Below, one piece after another: positions 1 through 11,377 of a DNA stretch of 64,000 nucleotides (positions are counted from its first letter, which is position 1; each line of letters opens with the position of its first letter). The position numbers and the translations under genes are program-made. Under the pieces are notes generated by a model. It was not told where the DNA came from, did not search any database, and saw only the letters and a list, made by a program, of their open reading frames with translations. This DNA is from Argopecten irradians (taxonomy: Eukaryota > Mollusca > Bivalvia > Pectinida > Pectinidae): contig NC_091145.1 in NCBI RefSeq assembly GCF_041381155.1, positions 36,719,882 through 36,783,881 of the forward strand, in the 5' to 3' direction.

Positions 1-98
1 AATATCATTAAAGATACGAATTGTAAACAGTTCACACACATTGAAGAATTGAAGAAAACAAATAGTCTTGATGATTGTTTTTTGTTTGCTTTTTTTAG

Positions 99-2422
99 AT
101 GTTTATTATTTTATTGAAAGAGAACATTCAGAAAGTGAGTGGGACAACACTGCGAGCAATATTTGGTGTCTTAGAGATGTTGGTTTCAGACGGTACGATT
201 TCATAATCACATTTTGTACTAGGATAAAGTTAAATGCATTTGGCAGGATATAAAGCTAAAAAAAACCATGTAAATGCAATAAGTTATCTTTAATTTTTAG
301 GCCTTCAGTATATATGTACCAAGATTCATGATTTAATTAATATATTACCCCAATATATTTGTCTCGCAAAAAGAGCCTCCTTCTGGAACATCATACTTGA
401 GAATCAGATACCACATTAGCTATACGATAAGTGCTGTTTATAAAGATTAAAGATAATGATTTGTATCATTTATAGCTCTTAATAACGAGACGAATATAAA
501 GATGATGGAAAGACTGTTGGCGACCGCTTCGGAGGCGTTGGCCACAAAGTCGCTGGTCGGAAGTAAGAGTCTTCTGAAACGTCACCGAGACGTCGTCAAT
601 AATCTCACAACTAAACTTCAAAACTTCCAGTATTCACAGGTATGTGAACTATTCATTTATTATTCTAAATACTACGTCATTGTCATACAGACTTTGAGCA
701 GTACTTTGTTTTCGATGGGGCAAAAGACATTTTAAGGGTACGTTTAATCCCTGAACATTGGACTGAAGGATGTAGTTATATAGGTGTATAATATGATATG
801 GTTGGGTGATCTCAGAAATAAACAGAAAATGCAAAATCAAATGTGGCGTTGCATGATATTATAAAAAAAAATCTTTCATTATCATTGAATTAACCCTAAT
901 TGACCATGGCTGTCGTTGGATGGCCCGTTAAATCAGAAACATATCCATACATACATACATAGTATTTAGGTTTCCGGTTATATAAAGACAAATAAACAAA
1001 CCTCACTGTTAGTACAAAACTGTATCATATTTCAAAACGTTTGGTTTGTTTAATGTTAATTAGTAATAATAACTCTTGTACATACATGTTGTATTTGTAG
1101 TTATCCAGAAAAGGCGAATTATTACTTGTACAATTGTTAAACCTTTCATCCCATTTTATGTTTCCAGCGAGAGGATGATCACATGCCACAGCTACTAGAC
1201 CTCCCTAAGGAGTGTCTATACAACATCCTGAGGCGAATCTCAGACCCCCGGGACCTGGCCAATGTAGGAGCCACCTGCTCGTACATGCATGACCTGGTAG
1301 AGGACCCGTTTATATGGCAATACATGTGTCTTTTCCACTTCACTGACAAACAGCTTTATCAATTCATCTGTGACGAGGAATACATGGGTGTCAACTGGCT
1401 TAAAACGTTTCAACTCTGCTTCAAGTTAGTATGATATGGGTATTTCAAAAATGATATTTTTTATTTCAAATAAGAAGGGAACAGAAGTTAATTAACAAAA
1501 GTCGACGATCATATGATCGATAATTTATCATACTGATGTTCTATATATAGTTCACCTTTCAATAATTCTAAATATGAAATGTTCGTATTGTTAAGAATCT
1601 TCATATTTTGAATGAAATAAATATAATGTATGTATGTATTGTATTTTTTAAGTTGTTCTGTCGATGTCGATGAACGATTAAAGGGAGATAAATCTATTAC
1701 AATATAAGTATTATGTATAGATGGATACATCGCATTTACACGAATCTTATCTCTTCTTATGTTGACAAAAATGAATTTCAATTGATTTACAGACAAAAGA
1801 AACGTCTGCGGGTGAATTCCTACGCCAACGAGTTATATTTCTGCAACCTTTGTCGTGCCATTTACTGGAAGGTAAATATATTGAATCTCTTTACATCCAT
1901 ATCAGTGTAGGATAAAAGGCATTACCTATCTAAATCATTTTTAGCAAAAAAATTCCAGTGTCGAAAATTTACATTTATAGTATCATAAATCAACTTGCAT
2001 TCACGTGCGCTTTACTTCACGAATTTGGCGGTCCATGTGAAAATTCACGAAAGTTTGTCTCCGCAAATTACCATCTACATCATATTATTAATAGGAATTT
2101 CCATTCCTTTTTTCACTCTGCGAATTTTAATCTTCACGAATTTGATTTGAAGTGAAAATCGCGAAATATAATAATCGCGAAAGAAAGTTGGTTTAGGATT
2201 AGGTTAATAGTCTTTATAGAGTTACCAAGGATATAGTGAGCTACATACTAGTATTATGCGTAATTACAATGAAAAGTGCTTATTTACGATGATACATTAA
2301 ATACTAAGTAGTTTTATATTTTATTTTTACAGGACATAGGTCACCCCTGTCGGAATGCCGATCAAAGTCCTTGTTCGTCACCACTGTTACCCAAGGAGTT
2401 CATTGCCATGTTGTGTCTTTAA
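99..2422 (+). CDS. FBXO25/32: F-box only protein of the FBXO25/FBXO32 (atrogin-1) family, 3' part
   Basis: Substrate-recognition subunit of an SCF (SKP1-CUL1-F-box) ubiquitin ligase; vertebrate relatives act in nucleus and cytoplasm. Exons inferred from GT-AG sites and matching phases: 99-192 (tentative), 476-639, 1168-1424, 1793-1871, 2333-2422 with a TAA stop. The F-box lies in the third of these (LDLPKECLYNILRRISDPRD onward), followed by an FHFTDKQ stretch like FHFSERQ of FBXO32. The last two exons carry the family's C-terminal signature: FCNLC, IYWK, then DIGHPC and a final PKEFIAML, matching the vertebrate pattern CKHC, LSWK, DHPC, PQDFINLF. The segment before the F-box (KSLVGS and LQNFQ) also fits the family. 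The gene is cut by the window edge: the N-terminal half is missing. Family assignment is strong; FBXO25 and FBXO32 cannot be separated here, and invertebrates often have a single ancestor. The exon at 99-192 rests on phase compatibility and weak similarity. Confidence 0.82.
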
Positions 2423-3581
2423 ATTTATCTGTTTGTTTCATGAACTCCATTGTGTTATTGTTTGTTTAAGTGTATTCTTTCTCATGGGGATACGCATTTA
2501 ATTTGTTTACATCAAAACACTACTTTACCATGCAATCATGACATAATATGTCACTTTTTTGGACGTTGTTTTTCAATCAAGGCGTTTTCCTTGATATTTA
2601 ATGTTATATTGTGTTATTTTGAGATTAAATACTTTCACATCTTTTAATGATTCTTGCGTTATGTGTTCAAACCGGCATGAACAGTGATTGGGAAAATAAC
2701 TTTGTACTTACATTAAGTGACTCTAAAGGAGTGACGTAGTCATGTAGGTGACGTTGGCACTGATACAAAAATGACACAAAACAAACATCTTTATCGGCCA
2801 CATTTATTATGATATAATAAATAGTTAGGATTAAGTTATAAATATAATAACAATTAACAAAATATTGGTAGCACATATATAAGTACATCAAGCTATTCTG
2901 TTGATAGCATGTCCGAAGATAACATGAATTAAATTACTTACCATAAGTGGGTTTTTTAAAGGGAAAATGATAATCATAGATTTTTAAAATGACAAAATAC
3001 AAATAAAATAATGTCTTCGCAGTTTGTTATTGGCTTATATTATGAAAGTTCGATGTTATGCTATCTAGATTATTATTCAATGTCGCATGCACGAAAACTT
3101 GATTTTGATTCATATCAACTTTTACATATGCTCGCGCTAATTGTTTATCTAAACATTAACAAGTCTATATAAATAATTTAAACACAAACTAAAATGTAGA
3201 TAAAAATTAACTACTAATAGTAGTATTAATGATTTATCATACGATAGGAATCCAATGTTCCTTTCAAATGTTGACAGAACAGTTAAATGTTGACTATACT
3301 GTTGTGGAATATGGTTGTTATACATAATTAAATAAAAACAAACAAACAAAAACCCAATGATGATGTTATTCGAAAATACCTGTACACAAATCAGTACTGG
3401 GTAATTTCACATCCATGTACAAGGTGATTTGATGTTTGACTGTTTTGAGGAGCTGACAAACTAAGTAATACTAAAATCCTTTTGGATTACCAGAATACCG
3501 TAGTAATTTTAATTGAAGACTGTGGGAAAATCCACAAATAGCATGCATAATGCATGCATGATAATTTTGTCTCAATATCGT
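2423..3581. other. Convergent intergenic region and 3' UTRs
   Basis: AT-rich DNA between the stop of the F-box gene (+) and the stop of the EF-hand gene (-). It should contain both 3' UTRs. On the minus strand possible poly(A) signals are ATTAAA at 3513-3508 and AATAAA at 2807-2802. No further coding exon is recognisable. Confidence 0.5.
2624..2629 (+). terminator. Possible polyadenylation signal of the F-box gene
   Basis: ATTAAA about 200 bases after the F-box stop codon. It is the common variant of AATAAA, and the distance gives a normal short 3' UTR. No transcript evidence is available. Confidence 0.35.
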
Positions 3582-6500
3582 TTACGTGACGTGTATTTCT
3601 GTATACATAGCACTGTCATTGCCTTTTTCATCTCCAGTGTATTGATGCTCGTTGTATCTATCGTCGCCCCTCTCATCGCCGTTATGGGGATGTTCGTTGT
3701 ATCTGTCATCGTATGATTCGTCTGTATCATCTGACGCACTTTCTAGATTGTGGTTTTCTTCTCCGATGATCCAGGGAGCGTCATTGAACTCTTTATTGGA
3801 TAGACGACCATCACCTAAAAATGTTATATAAGGTTAAGCACGAAATCTCCCCAGCATACCTAAAATATCTCAGTTTTAACTAACCGCACTCAAAACTACA
3901 ATGTTAGACACACAAATGCTATTCTTCCTATCTTGTCTAGAAAGTCTTTCTATCATGAATCATTCTTAAAAAAAAAAAAAAAAACAATCAGAGACTGGAA
4001 TAACTTGCCTGAATCACTTATAAGCAGTTCCACACTTACATCTTTCTCTCGATGATTATCAAATTTATCAACCCCACAGTCTACCCCCTTATTTACATAG
4101 GGCACGGGAAAGGTAAAATAAATCATTCCAGAATTAAACGGACATGAACATAAATAAACCATGTAAATTTGAGTAAAATATATATTTAAGACGTGTCAGA
4201 TACCCAACTAAGTAATATATTTATATCAGTTATTGTGCAAATGTGTCAAATAAAATAATTATAATGCAAATTCCATCTTTCTGTATTTTCAACCGGCCCG
4301 GTGGATTTTTTTAAAGGGACATGAACATAAATTCAGTCATTCTAATTCTGTTACATAACCACAAAGCAAAACATGGCATAAATATGTTGTTTTGCATTCT
4401 TTATGAAGCATATAATGTAAAATATTGAAAAATTCGTCATTGTAAAGTATTTTAATTGAATCGTTGAATAGCAATACAATTAAGAAGGTATAATGTGTAC
4501 GCTGTACCAATATCCGAACCAAGATCACGTACATTAGGGTTCATGTAAAGGCTTTAAACAGTGATATTTTGCAAGCCTAAAACTCATTACTGTGCTGCAA
4601 TTGAACAGAACTAATTTCATTAATTGTTGGTATATACCCTGGCTAACTGTCAGTCTTACTGTTGATATGTAATTTGTGAAGCTGCTTGTAAAATTCAGTA
4701 AAATATGAGAAAAATGTATATTTCTGGAGAAGACATAGAACTCGTGTGAATTGCATTGATGGAACCAAATAATCATGCCATCGTGTTCAGTTGTGAATAT
4801 GCCAGGTACTCCAACAGTTTGTTTGGCAAAATCGGACCAGCAAATAGCGCAGGAGCCTATTGTAGTAAATGCAAATGGCTGCTATAAATGGCGGATCACA
4901 AATATCGCATATAAGAAGCCATCTCAATTGATACAAATGTTCTTATAGACACCATAAGGTACTCTGAACATGACAAGAAGACTCTTCACGAAAAAAATAG
5001 TTCAACCGATCTGTTTGGGGCGAAAAATGCAAATTTCCGGAAAGAGCCTCAAAGTCCATATTTTAACTATTTTTTTTCGTAAATAGTCTTCTTGTCATGT
5101 TTAGAGTACCTTATAGTTTATATAAGAGCATTTGTATCAATTAAAATGTCTTCTTATATACTATATTTGTGATCCGCCATTTAAAGCAGCCATTTGCATT
5201 TACAACAATAGGCTCCTGCGCTATTCGCTGGTCCGATTTTGCCAAACAAACTGTTGGAGTACCTGGCATAGTCACTACTGAACACGATAGCATGCTTATG
5301 TGGTGCCATCAATGCTATTCACACGAGTTCTATGTCTTCTCCAGAAATATACATTTTTCTCTTATTTTACTGAAATTTACAAGCAGCTTCACAAATAACA
5401 CACCCACAGTATTATTTTACTGAAATTTACAAGCAGCTTCACAAATAAAACACCCACAGTAAGACTGACAGTAAGCCAGAGTACATACCAACAATTAATG
5501 AAGTTAGTTTTGTTCAATTGCAGCACAGTAAGGAGTTATATGCTTGCAAAATATCACTGGTTAAAGCCTTTACATGAACCTTAAACAAATGGAATACATC
5601 ACCACTAATAAGGTAAACACACTACGATAAGAGCGATTTGAGTAGTTCTAGACAAAACTTACATTTCACCACCATGGGCTTTATGGCATATCTCAATGAA
5701 ACAAACTAATCTAATTTCCACTGGAACAGGTTTGTTTACGATATATGTGCAAATTTTAATGTTCTCTTAAACTGAATTGTCCCTTTAATGTATTTTACAA
5801 GTATATCAATGCATATAGAATATCTAATATCTTTTAAGATATCAACGTTATCTTCACTAGTACGTTTATTTCAGGTCATTCATTTATAAAAATTAAACAT
5901 AAAGAAAAGAAAACAAAAAGCACTTTAAATCAATTTTAAAGAAAGAAACCTCCAATGTCATGCTTTGCCTCAGCTCCGATTATCAGTTAGTGTAAACCTA
6001 TCCTCAGCAGATCTAGTACTGAATCTCACGATATACACCATGATACAATTTTTACAGTGGTTACAAGACCCTCCATACACATTGTATCACCTGCACATGT
6101 TGGATGAAATAGAATTTGTAAAATCTGTTTTGATCTAGGGGATTTTATTGACAAGAATAAATGCATGATGCATCTTGTTAATTTTTAACTATAGGAGTGA
6201 AAATAAACAGATGTTGTTTAAACGCATCCGATACTTTATACAGACTGTTAATATTAGATACTGTGAGGGTTTTTTCGCGCATACACAGTATTTCGCATCT
6301 TCGTTAGTTCAAACATAGTCACGGATACAGAAATTTGCGATCAATGATCTTACTGCCAATTGTGGTGTGCGATCAATGGATCTTATAGACAGTCGTGGTT
6401 CGCGATCAATGGATCTTACCGCCAATCGTGGTGCGCGATCAATGGATGTTACTGACAGTCGTGGTGTGCGATCAATGGATCTTACTGACAGTCGTAGTGT

Positions 6501-9500
6501 GCGATCAATGGATCTTACTGACAGTCGTGGTGTGCGATCAATGGATCTTACTGCCAATCGTGGTTCGCGATCAATGGATCTTACTGCCAATCGTGGTGTG
6601 CGATCAATGGATCTTACTGACAGTCGTAGTGTGCGATCAATGGATCTTACTGACAGTCGTGTGTGCGATCAATGGATCTTACTCAATGGATCTTACTGCC
6701 AGTCGTGGTGTGCGATCAATGGATCTTACAGCCAATTGTGGTGTGCGATCAATGGATCTTACTGACAGTCGTGGTTCGCGATCAATGGATCTTACTGCCA
6801 ATCGTGGTGTGCGATCAATGGATCTTACTGCCAATCGTGGTGTGCGATCAATGGATCTTACAGCCAATTGTGGTGTGCGATCAATGGATCTTACTGACAG
6901 TGGTTTGCGATCAATGGATCTTACTAACAGTCGTGGTGTGCGATCAATGGATCTTACTGACAGTCGTGGTTCGCGATTAATGGATCTTACTGACAGTCGT
7001 GGTGTGCGATCAATGGATCTTACTGACAGTCGTGGTTCGCAATCAATGAATCTTACAGCCAATTGTGGTGTGCGATCAATGGATCTTACTGACAGCCGTG
7101 GTTCGCGATCAATGGATCTTACTGACAGTCGTGGTTCGCGATCAATGGATCTTACTGCCAATCGTGGTGTGCGATCAATGGATCTTACTGACAGTCGTGG
7201 TTCGCGATCAATGGGTTTAACTGCCAATCGTGGTGTGCGATCAATGGATTTTACTGACATTCGTGGTGTGCAATCAATGGATCTTACTGCCAATCGTGGT
7301 TCGCGATCAATGGATCTTACTGACAGTCGTGGTTCGCGATCAATGGATCTTACTGCCAATCGTGGTGTGCGATCAATGGATCTTACAGCCAATCGTGGAG
7401 TGCGATCAATGGATCTTACTGACAGTCGTGGTGTGCGATCAATGGATCTTACTGACAGTCGTGGTGTGCGATCAATGGATCTTACTGACAGTCGTGGTGT
7501 GCGATCAATGGATCTTACTGACAGTCGTGGTTCGCGATCAATGGATCTTACTGCCAATCGTGGTGTGCGATCAACGGATCTTACTGGCAGTCGTGGTTCG
7601 CGATCAATGGATCTTACTGATAGTCGTGGTGTGCGATCAATGGATTTTACTGATAGTCGTGGTTCGCGATCAATGGATCTTACTGACAGTCGTGGTGTGC
7701 GATCAATGGGTCTTACTGACAGTCGTGGTTCGCGATCAATGGATCTTACTGCCAATCGTGGTGTGCGATCAATGGATCTTACTGACATTCGTGGTGTGCA
7801 ATCAATGGATCTTACTGCCAATCGTGGTTCGCGATCAATGGATCTTACTGACAGTCGTGGTGTGTGATCAATGGATCTTTCTGACAGTCATGGTTCGCGA
7901 TCAATGGATCTTACTGATAGTCGTGGTTCGCGATCAATGGATCTTACTGACAGGCGTGGTTCGCGATCAATGGATCTTACTGCCAATCGTGGTGTGCGAT
8001 CAATGGGTCTTACTGACAGTCGTGGTTCGCGATCAAAGGATCTTACTGCCAATCGTGGTGTGCGATCAATGGATCTTACTGCCAATCGTGGTGTGCGATC
8101 AATGGATCTTACTGACAGTCGTGGTGTGCAATCAATGGATCTTTCTGACAGTCATGATTCGCGATCAATGGATCTTACTGATAGTCGTGGTTCGCGATCA
8201 ATGGATTTTACTGACAGTCGTGGTTTGCGATCAATGGATCTTACTGACAGTCATGGTGTGCGATCAACGGATCTTACTGACAATCATGGTGTGCGATCAA
8301 TGGATCTTACTGACAATCATGGATTTATATTATCATTTTATACAATTATTTGCTACAAACTGTAATTGGCATTCGTGCTCTCTCACGAAATAACGCGAAA
8401 ATCTGATTTCCGTCTTTGCATATTACAGATTACCGTCATTTTCTCCGACAAGTATGACGTTACGCTCGCAAATACATGACGTCACAATCAATGCCTACGC
8501 ACAAGTGCAGATAGCTCTGTAATATGCAAATTCGGAATATTGTGAAAACAAAGTGGCTTACAGTAATATACCTAATTTCGTAGATATCTAACATAACCTT
8601 CCATTGAATAGATTTTGAAGTACTGTTTTACTGTATTTAAAATCAGCATTTAAAAAACTTAAATCAGCCCACCAATTGATATCCTTTCTTATGACACATG
8701 TAATCAAACTCTCGCCAGGTGTACATTTTGTCTGCAGGGACATTATAGTTTCGAATTAACTACTGTGCAATGTCTACGGAGATGTTATCGTCATGGGCTT
8801 TTAACATGATAACTGATTAATCTTTTATCGGACGAACACTATATCATATAACATTCATCTGTTTATATCTCTGCGGGAAGCTGACATGTTGTGATATATT
8901 ATCAATATAATTAAAGGTGCTTTATCATATTGTGTGCCTTCAACTCGAAACCGAGATTAGACATTATAACAGTTGAAGCTGAAAATTGTTTTAAGCTGGT
9001 GATTGTTTTTATGTAAGACAGAGCTGTCCCTGTTTCCATACAAATACTTATCCTAATCATGACGTTATGTAATAACCAGTGGTGTTTTATCATTGTTATC
9101 TGTTCCGGATAGTGATAGCTTCAGCTTTCAGATATGGCTGTGTGGATGTTTATTTAGTATAATCAGAGATTCAGAATGTATCTGGTCTAATGGGTATAAA
9201 TTGAAATAAATAAATAAAAACGTGCTTACATTTTATTTCTCCATAACAACATCATTATGCTATCCTTTTATCCAATAAATATCAAGCTACGTTGTGGTAA
9301 TTCAGGTTTTAGGTAAAGCTCATGCTATGGCACTAAGTACAAGTACCCTCGACTTAACACGTAAATCCAAATCACACCTATACATTTAACTTGGTTACAT
9401 ATATATCTAATGAAGCTTATCTAGACATGCCTACCAGACTACATACCGTCTATGTCTGAGGCATGTAGAGCCAATGCGGCGTTTTCCTGGGCCTGAGTGG

Positions 9501-10008
9501 CTACCATTAACTCCTCTAGGTCGATGTACCCATCCTTGTTGGTATCATACTGGCTAAAATTGGTCGGCATGGGCAGGGGTTCGAACTCCTCGACAACATA
9601 CAGCCCCTCCTGTTCCAGGTTGTCCAGGTCAATAGGTCTGTTTTCACGTAATACCCCGTCAGATGCAGTATCCGATTGTGTGTACCGACTGGAATCTGTT
9701 TTGTCGAACTCATTGTGTTTGATATCATTCTGTTTAGGGTCTAAATAAAGATCCTCAGTGAATTTAAATTCGTTCTTCAAATCGACTTGGTTAAGGTTTA
9801 AGTATCTTGTCCTTGAAGGATCTATGTCGACAGTAAATTTGTCACTGTATGTATCAGACTCTGTCCCTGATTTCTCCCTCAAATCTTCTTCCTTCTGTGC
9901 CCTCAGTTCCACAAAGAGGGGCGGAGGAGCCGTAACCTGCTGCACTGTCACAGACAATCCTAGTACTATACACACGACAACACAGCTTGGTGTGTTAGTG
10001 GTGGCCAT
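3582..10008 (-). CDS. Secreted two-EF-hand calcium-binding protein with duplicated acidic tail
   Basis: Two exons on the minus strand: 10008-9447 (start) and 3814-3582 (stop), giving 264 residues. The start chosen is the ATG at 10008, with A at -3 and G at +4; the open frame reaches further upstream but only to a GTG. Residues 1 to about 27 form a signal peptide (VVVCIVLGLSVTV core). The middle is acidic and rich in Asp, Ser and Thr. EF-hand loop 1 is near residues 155-166 (DTNKDGYIDLEE). Loop 2, near 185-196 (DIDGDGRLSNKE), is split by the phase-1 intron. Both loops have canonical oxygen ligands at positions 1, 3, 5, 9 and 12. The tail has two 15-residue repeats starting DDRYNEH. It probably binds calcium outside the cell or in the secretory pathway. 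The closest family is not recognised; mollusc shell-matrix or ER calcium-binding proteins are possible. The 5,632-bp intron holds several repeats. Confidence 0.8.
3830..4165 (+). mobile_element. Non-LTR retrotransposon (LINE) fragment, C-terminal end of reverse transcriptase ORF
   Basis: Translation gives the typical tail of CR1/Jockey-type LINE proteins: SPAYLKYLSVLTNR, then SRKSFYHESFL, then TIRDWNNLPESLI and LTSFS, comparable to the family pattern of a Tyr-Leu stretch, SFFP, WN-LP and a final F-K-L. The fragment is broken: an A-run near 3966-3983 shifts the frame, another shift lies at its start and stops follow. It sits in the intron of the EF-hand gene on the opposite strand, starting only about 15 bases from the acceptor of exon 2. 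Exact ends are uncertain. Confidence 0.6.
4311..5788. mobile_element. TTAA-bounded fold-back DNA transposon (MITE-like, piggyBac-type ends)
   Basis: The left end TTAAAGGGACA at 4311 and the right end TGTCCCTTTAA finishing at 5788 are inverted repeats that include TTAA, the target site duplication of piggyBac-like elements. The left end carries about 10 extra bases just inside the shared terminal sequence. No transposase is encoded, so it is non-autonomous. Inside lies a much longer palindrome, 4530-5582. The flanks between the termini and the palindrome do not look complementary, so this may be one element inserted into another. Confidence 0.6.
4530..5582. repeat. Long imperfect inverted repeat (about 0.5-kb arms)
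   Basis: The left arm runs from GGTTCATGTAAAGGCTTTAA near 4530 to about 5000. The right arm runs from about 5060 to 5582 and reads as its reverse complement with scattered mismatches. Matching landmarks include GTGATATTTTGCAAGC, GTTTGTTTGGCAAAATCGGA and CTCCTGCGCTATT, each seen once per arm. The right arm carries a tandem duplication of a 50-bp piece (5362-5411 and 5412-5460). The central spacer holds a smaller pairing around the AAGAAGACT segments. If transcribed it would fold into a very long hairpin. Confidence 0.8.
5789..6335. other. Intron sequence between fold-back element and minisatellite
   Basis: AT-rich intronic DNA of the EF-hand gene. No exon, RNA gene or clear repeat was seen. 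Confidence 0.5.
6336..8324. repeat. 33-bp minisatellite, about 60 copies
   Basis: Head-to-tail copies of a 33-bp unit of the form CGATCAATGGATCTTACTGA plus 13 further bases. Copies differ at two main places: GACAGTCGT or GCCAATCGT, and GGTGTGCGA or GGTTCGCGA. Irregular units occur near 6660-6690 (partial duplication) and 6900. Because 33 is divisible by three, long stretches stay open in several frames: plus-strand repeats of RSMDLTDSRGV and DQWILLTVVVC, and minus-strand repeats of VRSIDRTPRLS. Variants change amino acids in each of these frames, which argues against purifying selection on protein. It lies wholly inside the EF-hand gene intron. Confidence 0.97.
8325..9446. other. Remaining intron sequence upstream of the minisatellite
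   Basis: Intron of the EF-hand gene up to the donor of exon 1 at 9446-9445. Around 9195-9222 there is an AAATAAATAAATAAAA tail that resembles the 3' end of a retroposon, but no body is recognisable. Otherwise nothing is seen. Confidence 0.4.
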
Positions 10009-10488
10009 CCTGACTGTCGTTGTTGTAAATATCACAGAGACACCGAGTTAATACTCTATAGAAAATCCATCCTCTGTGAATGATTACATTGCATGATACA
10101 AACACCGATCCGTTTATTACGGATACACAACAACATTACGTAACATCCTAAAGGGAATCTCCAGCGGACCAATGTACGGCAGCGTGTACTGTATGGAAGC
10201 CTGACGTCTCTCGCGTGTTTGGCAGAACAGATTCCTTCATCTCACGTACATGCTACATCATACTCATGGTAGGTTGAGCAGTTGCCAACAACTGACATCC
10301 TCCAAAAACAACATAAGCTGGATACAAGGCATATCTACATATATATGTATATGTATACAAGTAAATTTAGTATAGACGTTCATATGTAGTAGTCAATAGC
10401 GATATTAAGTGGGCATATACATATAAAATATATAATTGATTTGTCGGCGTTTTGTATTTTTTTAGCAGTGTTAAATGTAGCATTCTGC

Positions 10489-10546
10489 GGGGGTTACTAT
10501 CACTAACGTTATATCAGTTGATATAACGTCAGTGATAGTAACCCCC
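10489..10546. repeat. 58-bp near-perfect palindrome
   Basis: The arms 10489-10516 and 10519-10546 pair with one mismatch. The left arm starts GGGGGTTACTATCACTAACG and the right arm ends GTCAGTGATAGTAACCCCC. The loop is only two bases. It could be a hairpin-type mobile-element remnant or a cruciform-forming site. Confidence 0.9.
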
Positions 10547-11377
10547 GGAGTATCGAAAATGACTGTATATGTGCTTTTGTTCGAGGGGGTTAACGTTTGC
10601 TGTATTGGTGGTCGTGTTTTGATAACCTATATACTTATTACTTATATATACCCCATAATGAAATGGAAAATATTACAATTAAAGTAACCTATATATTGTA
10701 TTATTGGTATTAATTGACAAATGCGAAAAAGTATCAAATCGCGAAATGTTGTCCCCGCAAAACTTTATAACAGAGAACGACAGAATGATTGTACTTGATA
10801 TGCAAATACATTCACCAAGTGATAAAATGTTCAGTTTGGGGTAATTTCCTGTTCCTTCCACCAAAATATTTTATTGTTAGTTGGTCGTGATGAGGTGAAA
10901 TTGATGTCAGATTGTAGACCATTTTGATGTCAGTTAAGATGTTTTCCTGATCTTCATATATCCGAAAAATTTATTAATATCACTAACTGAAAAAAATACA
11001 TGTATGCGAAAAGAAGGTTACAGCAACAGAATTCCTTATTAAGATATACCCTGATTTGTAGCATACACTATCTTTAAGAAATAATGCAAACATCCAACAA
11101 TGTTTCTAGCAGAAGTGATTTGCAATATTTTAGAAAGAAAATATTTCGATTGAATTACAATTTGAGATTGTCGTATACTTTTTGATATTCTAAAATATAG
11201 AAATACGGAATTATGGGTCTGTTAAATATAAATATATGTCTATTAATTTACGATTAAAAGTTGCTATGATCTACTCTTTGACTATGGGTTTTGGTTTTCT
11301 ATCTGTTTTTTCTCGTTCACAAGGAATGCAACGTTATGTATGAAATGCATCACTATATTAAATTTTAGCAACAAGTG

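Noticed and set aside
4135-4156. Solo terminus resembling the element at 4311 (TTAAACGGACATGAACATAA)
   Set aside because: It falls inside the LINE fragment, where it fits the LINE reading (LNGHEHK). The shared bases outside TTAAAGGGACA are absent from the right terminus, so it is probably coincidence.
4534-5423. 80- and 84-codon frames on opposite strands
   Set aside because: They are the two arms of the same inverted repeat, not genes.
6395-7867. 490-codon plus-strand frame reported as a protein
   Set aside because: It is the 33-bp minisatellite read through; other frames on both strands are similarly open and the unit variants change amino acids in each frame.
10009-10035. Longer N terminus for the EF-hand protein
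   Set aside because: The upstream start would be GTG. The ATG at 10008 has strong context and places the signal peptide at the N terminus.
9497-10051. Plus-strand frames opposite EF-hand exon 1
   Set aside because: They are shadows of the real minus-strand exon, which has a signal peptide, an EF-hand loop and a consensus donor.
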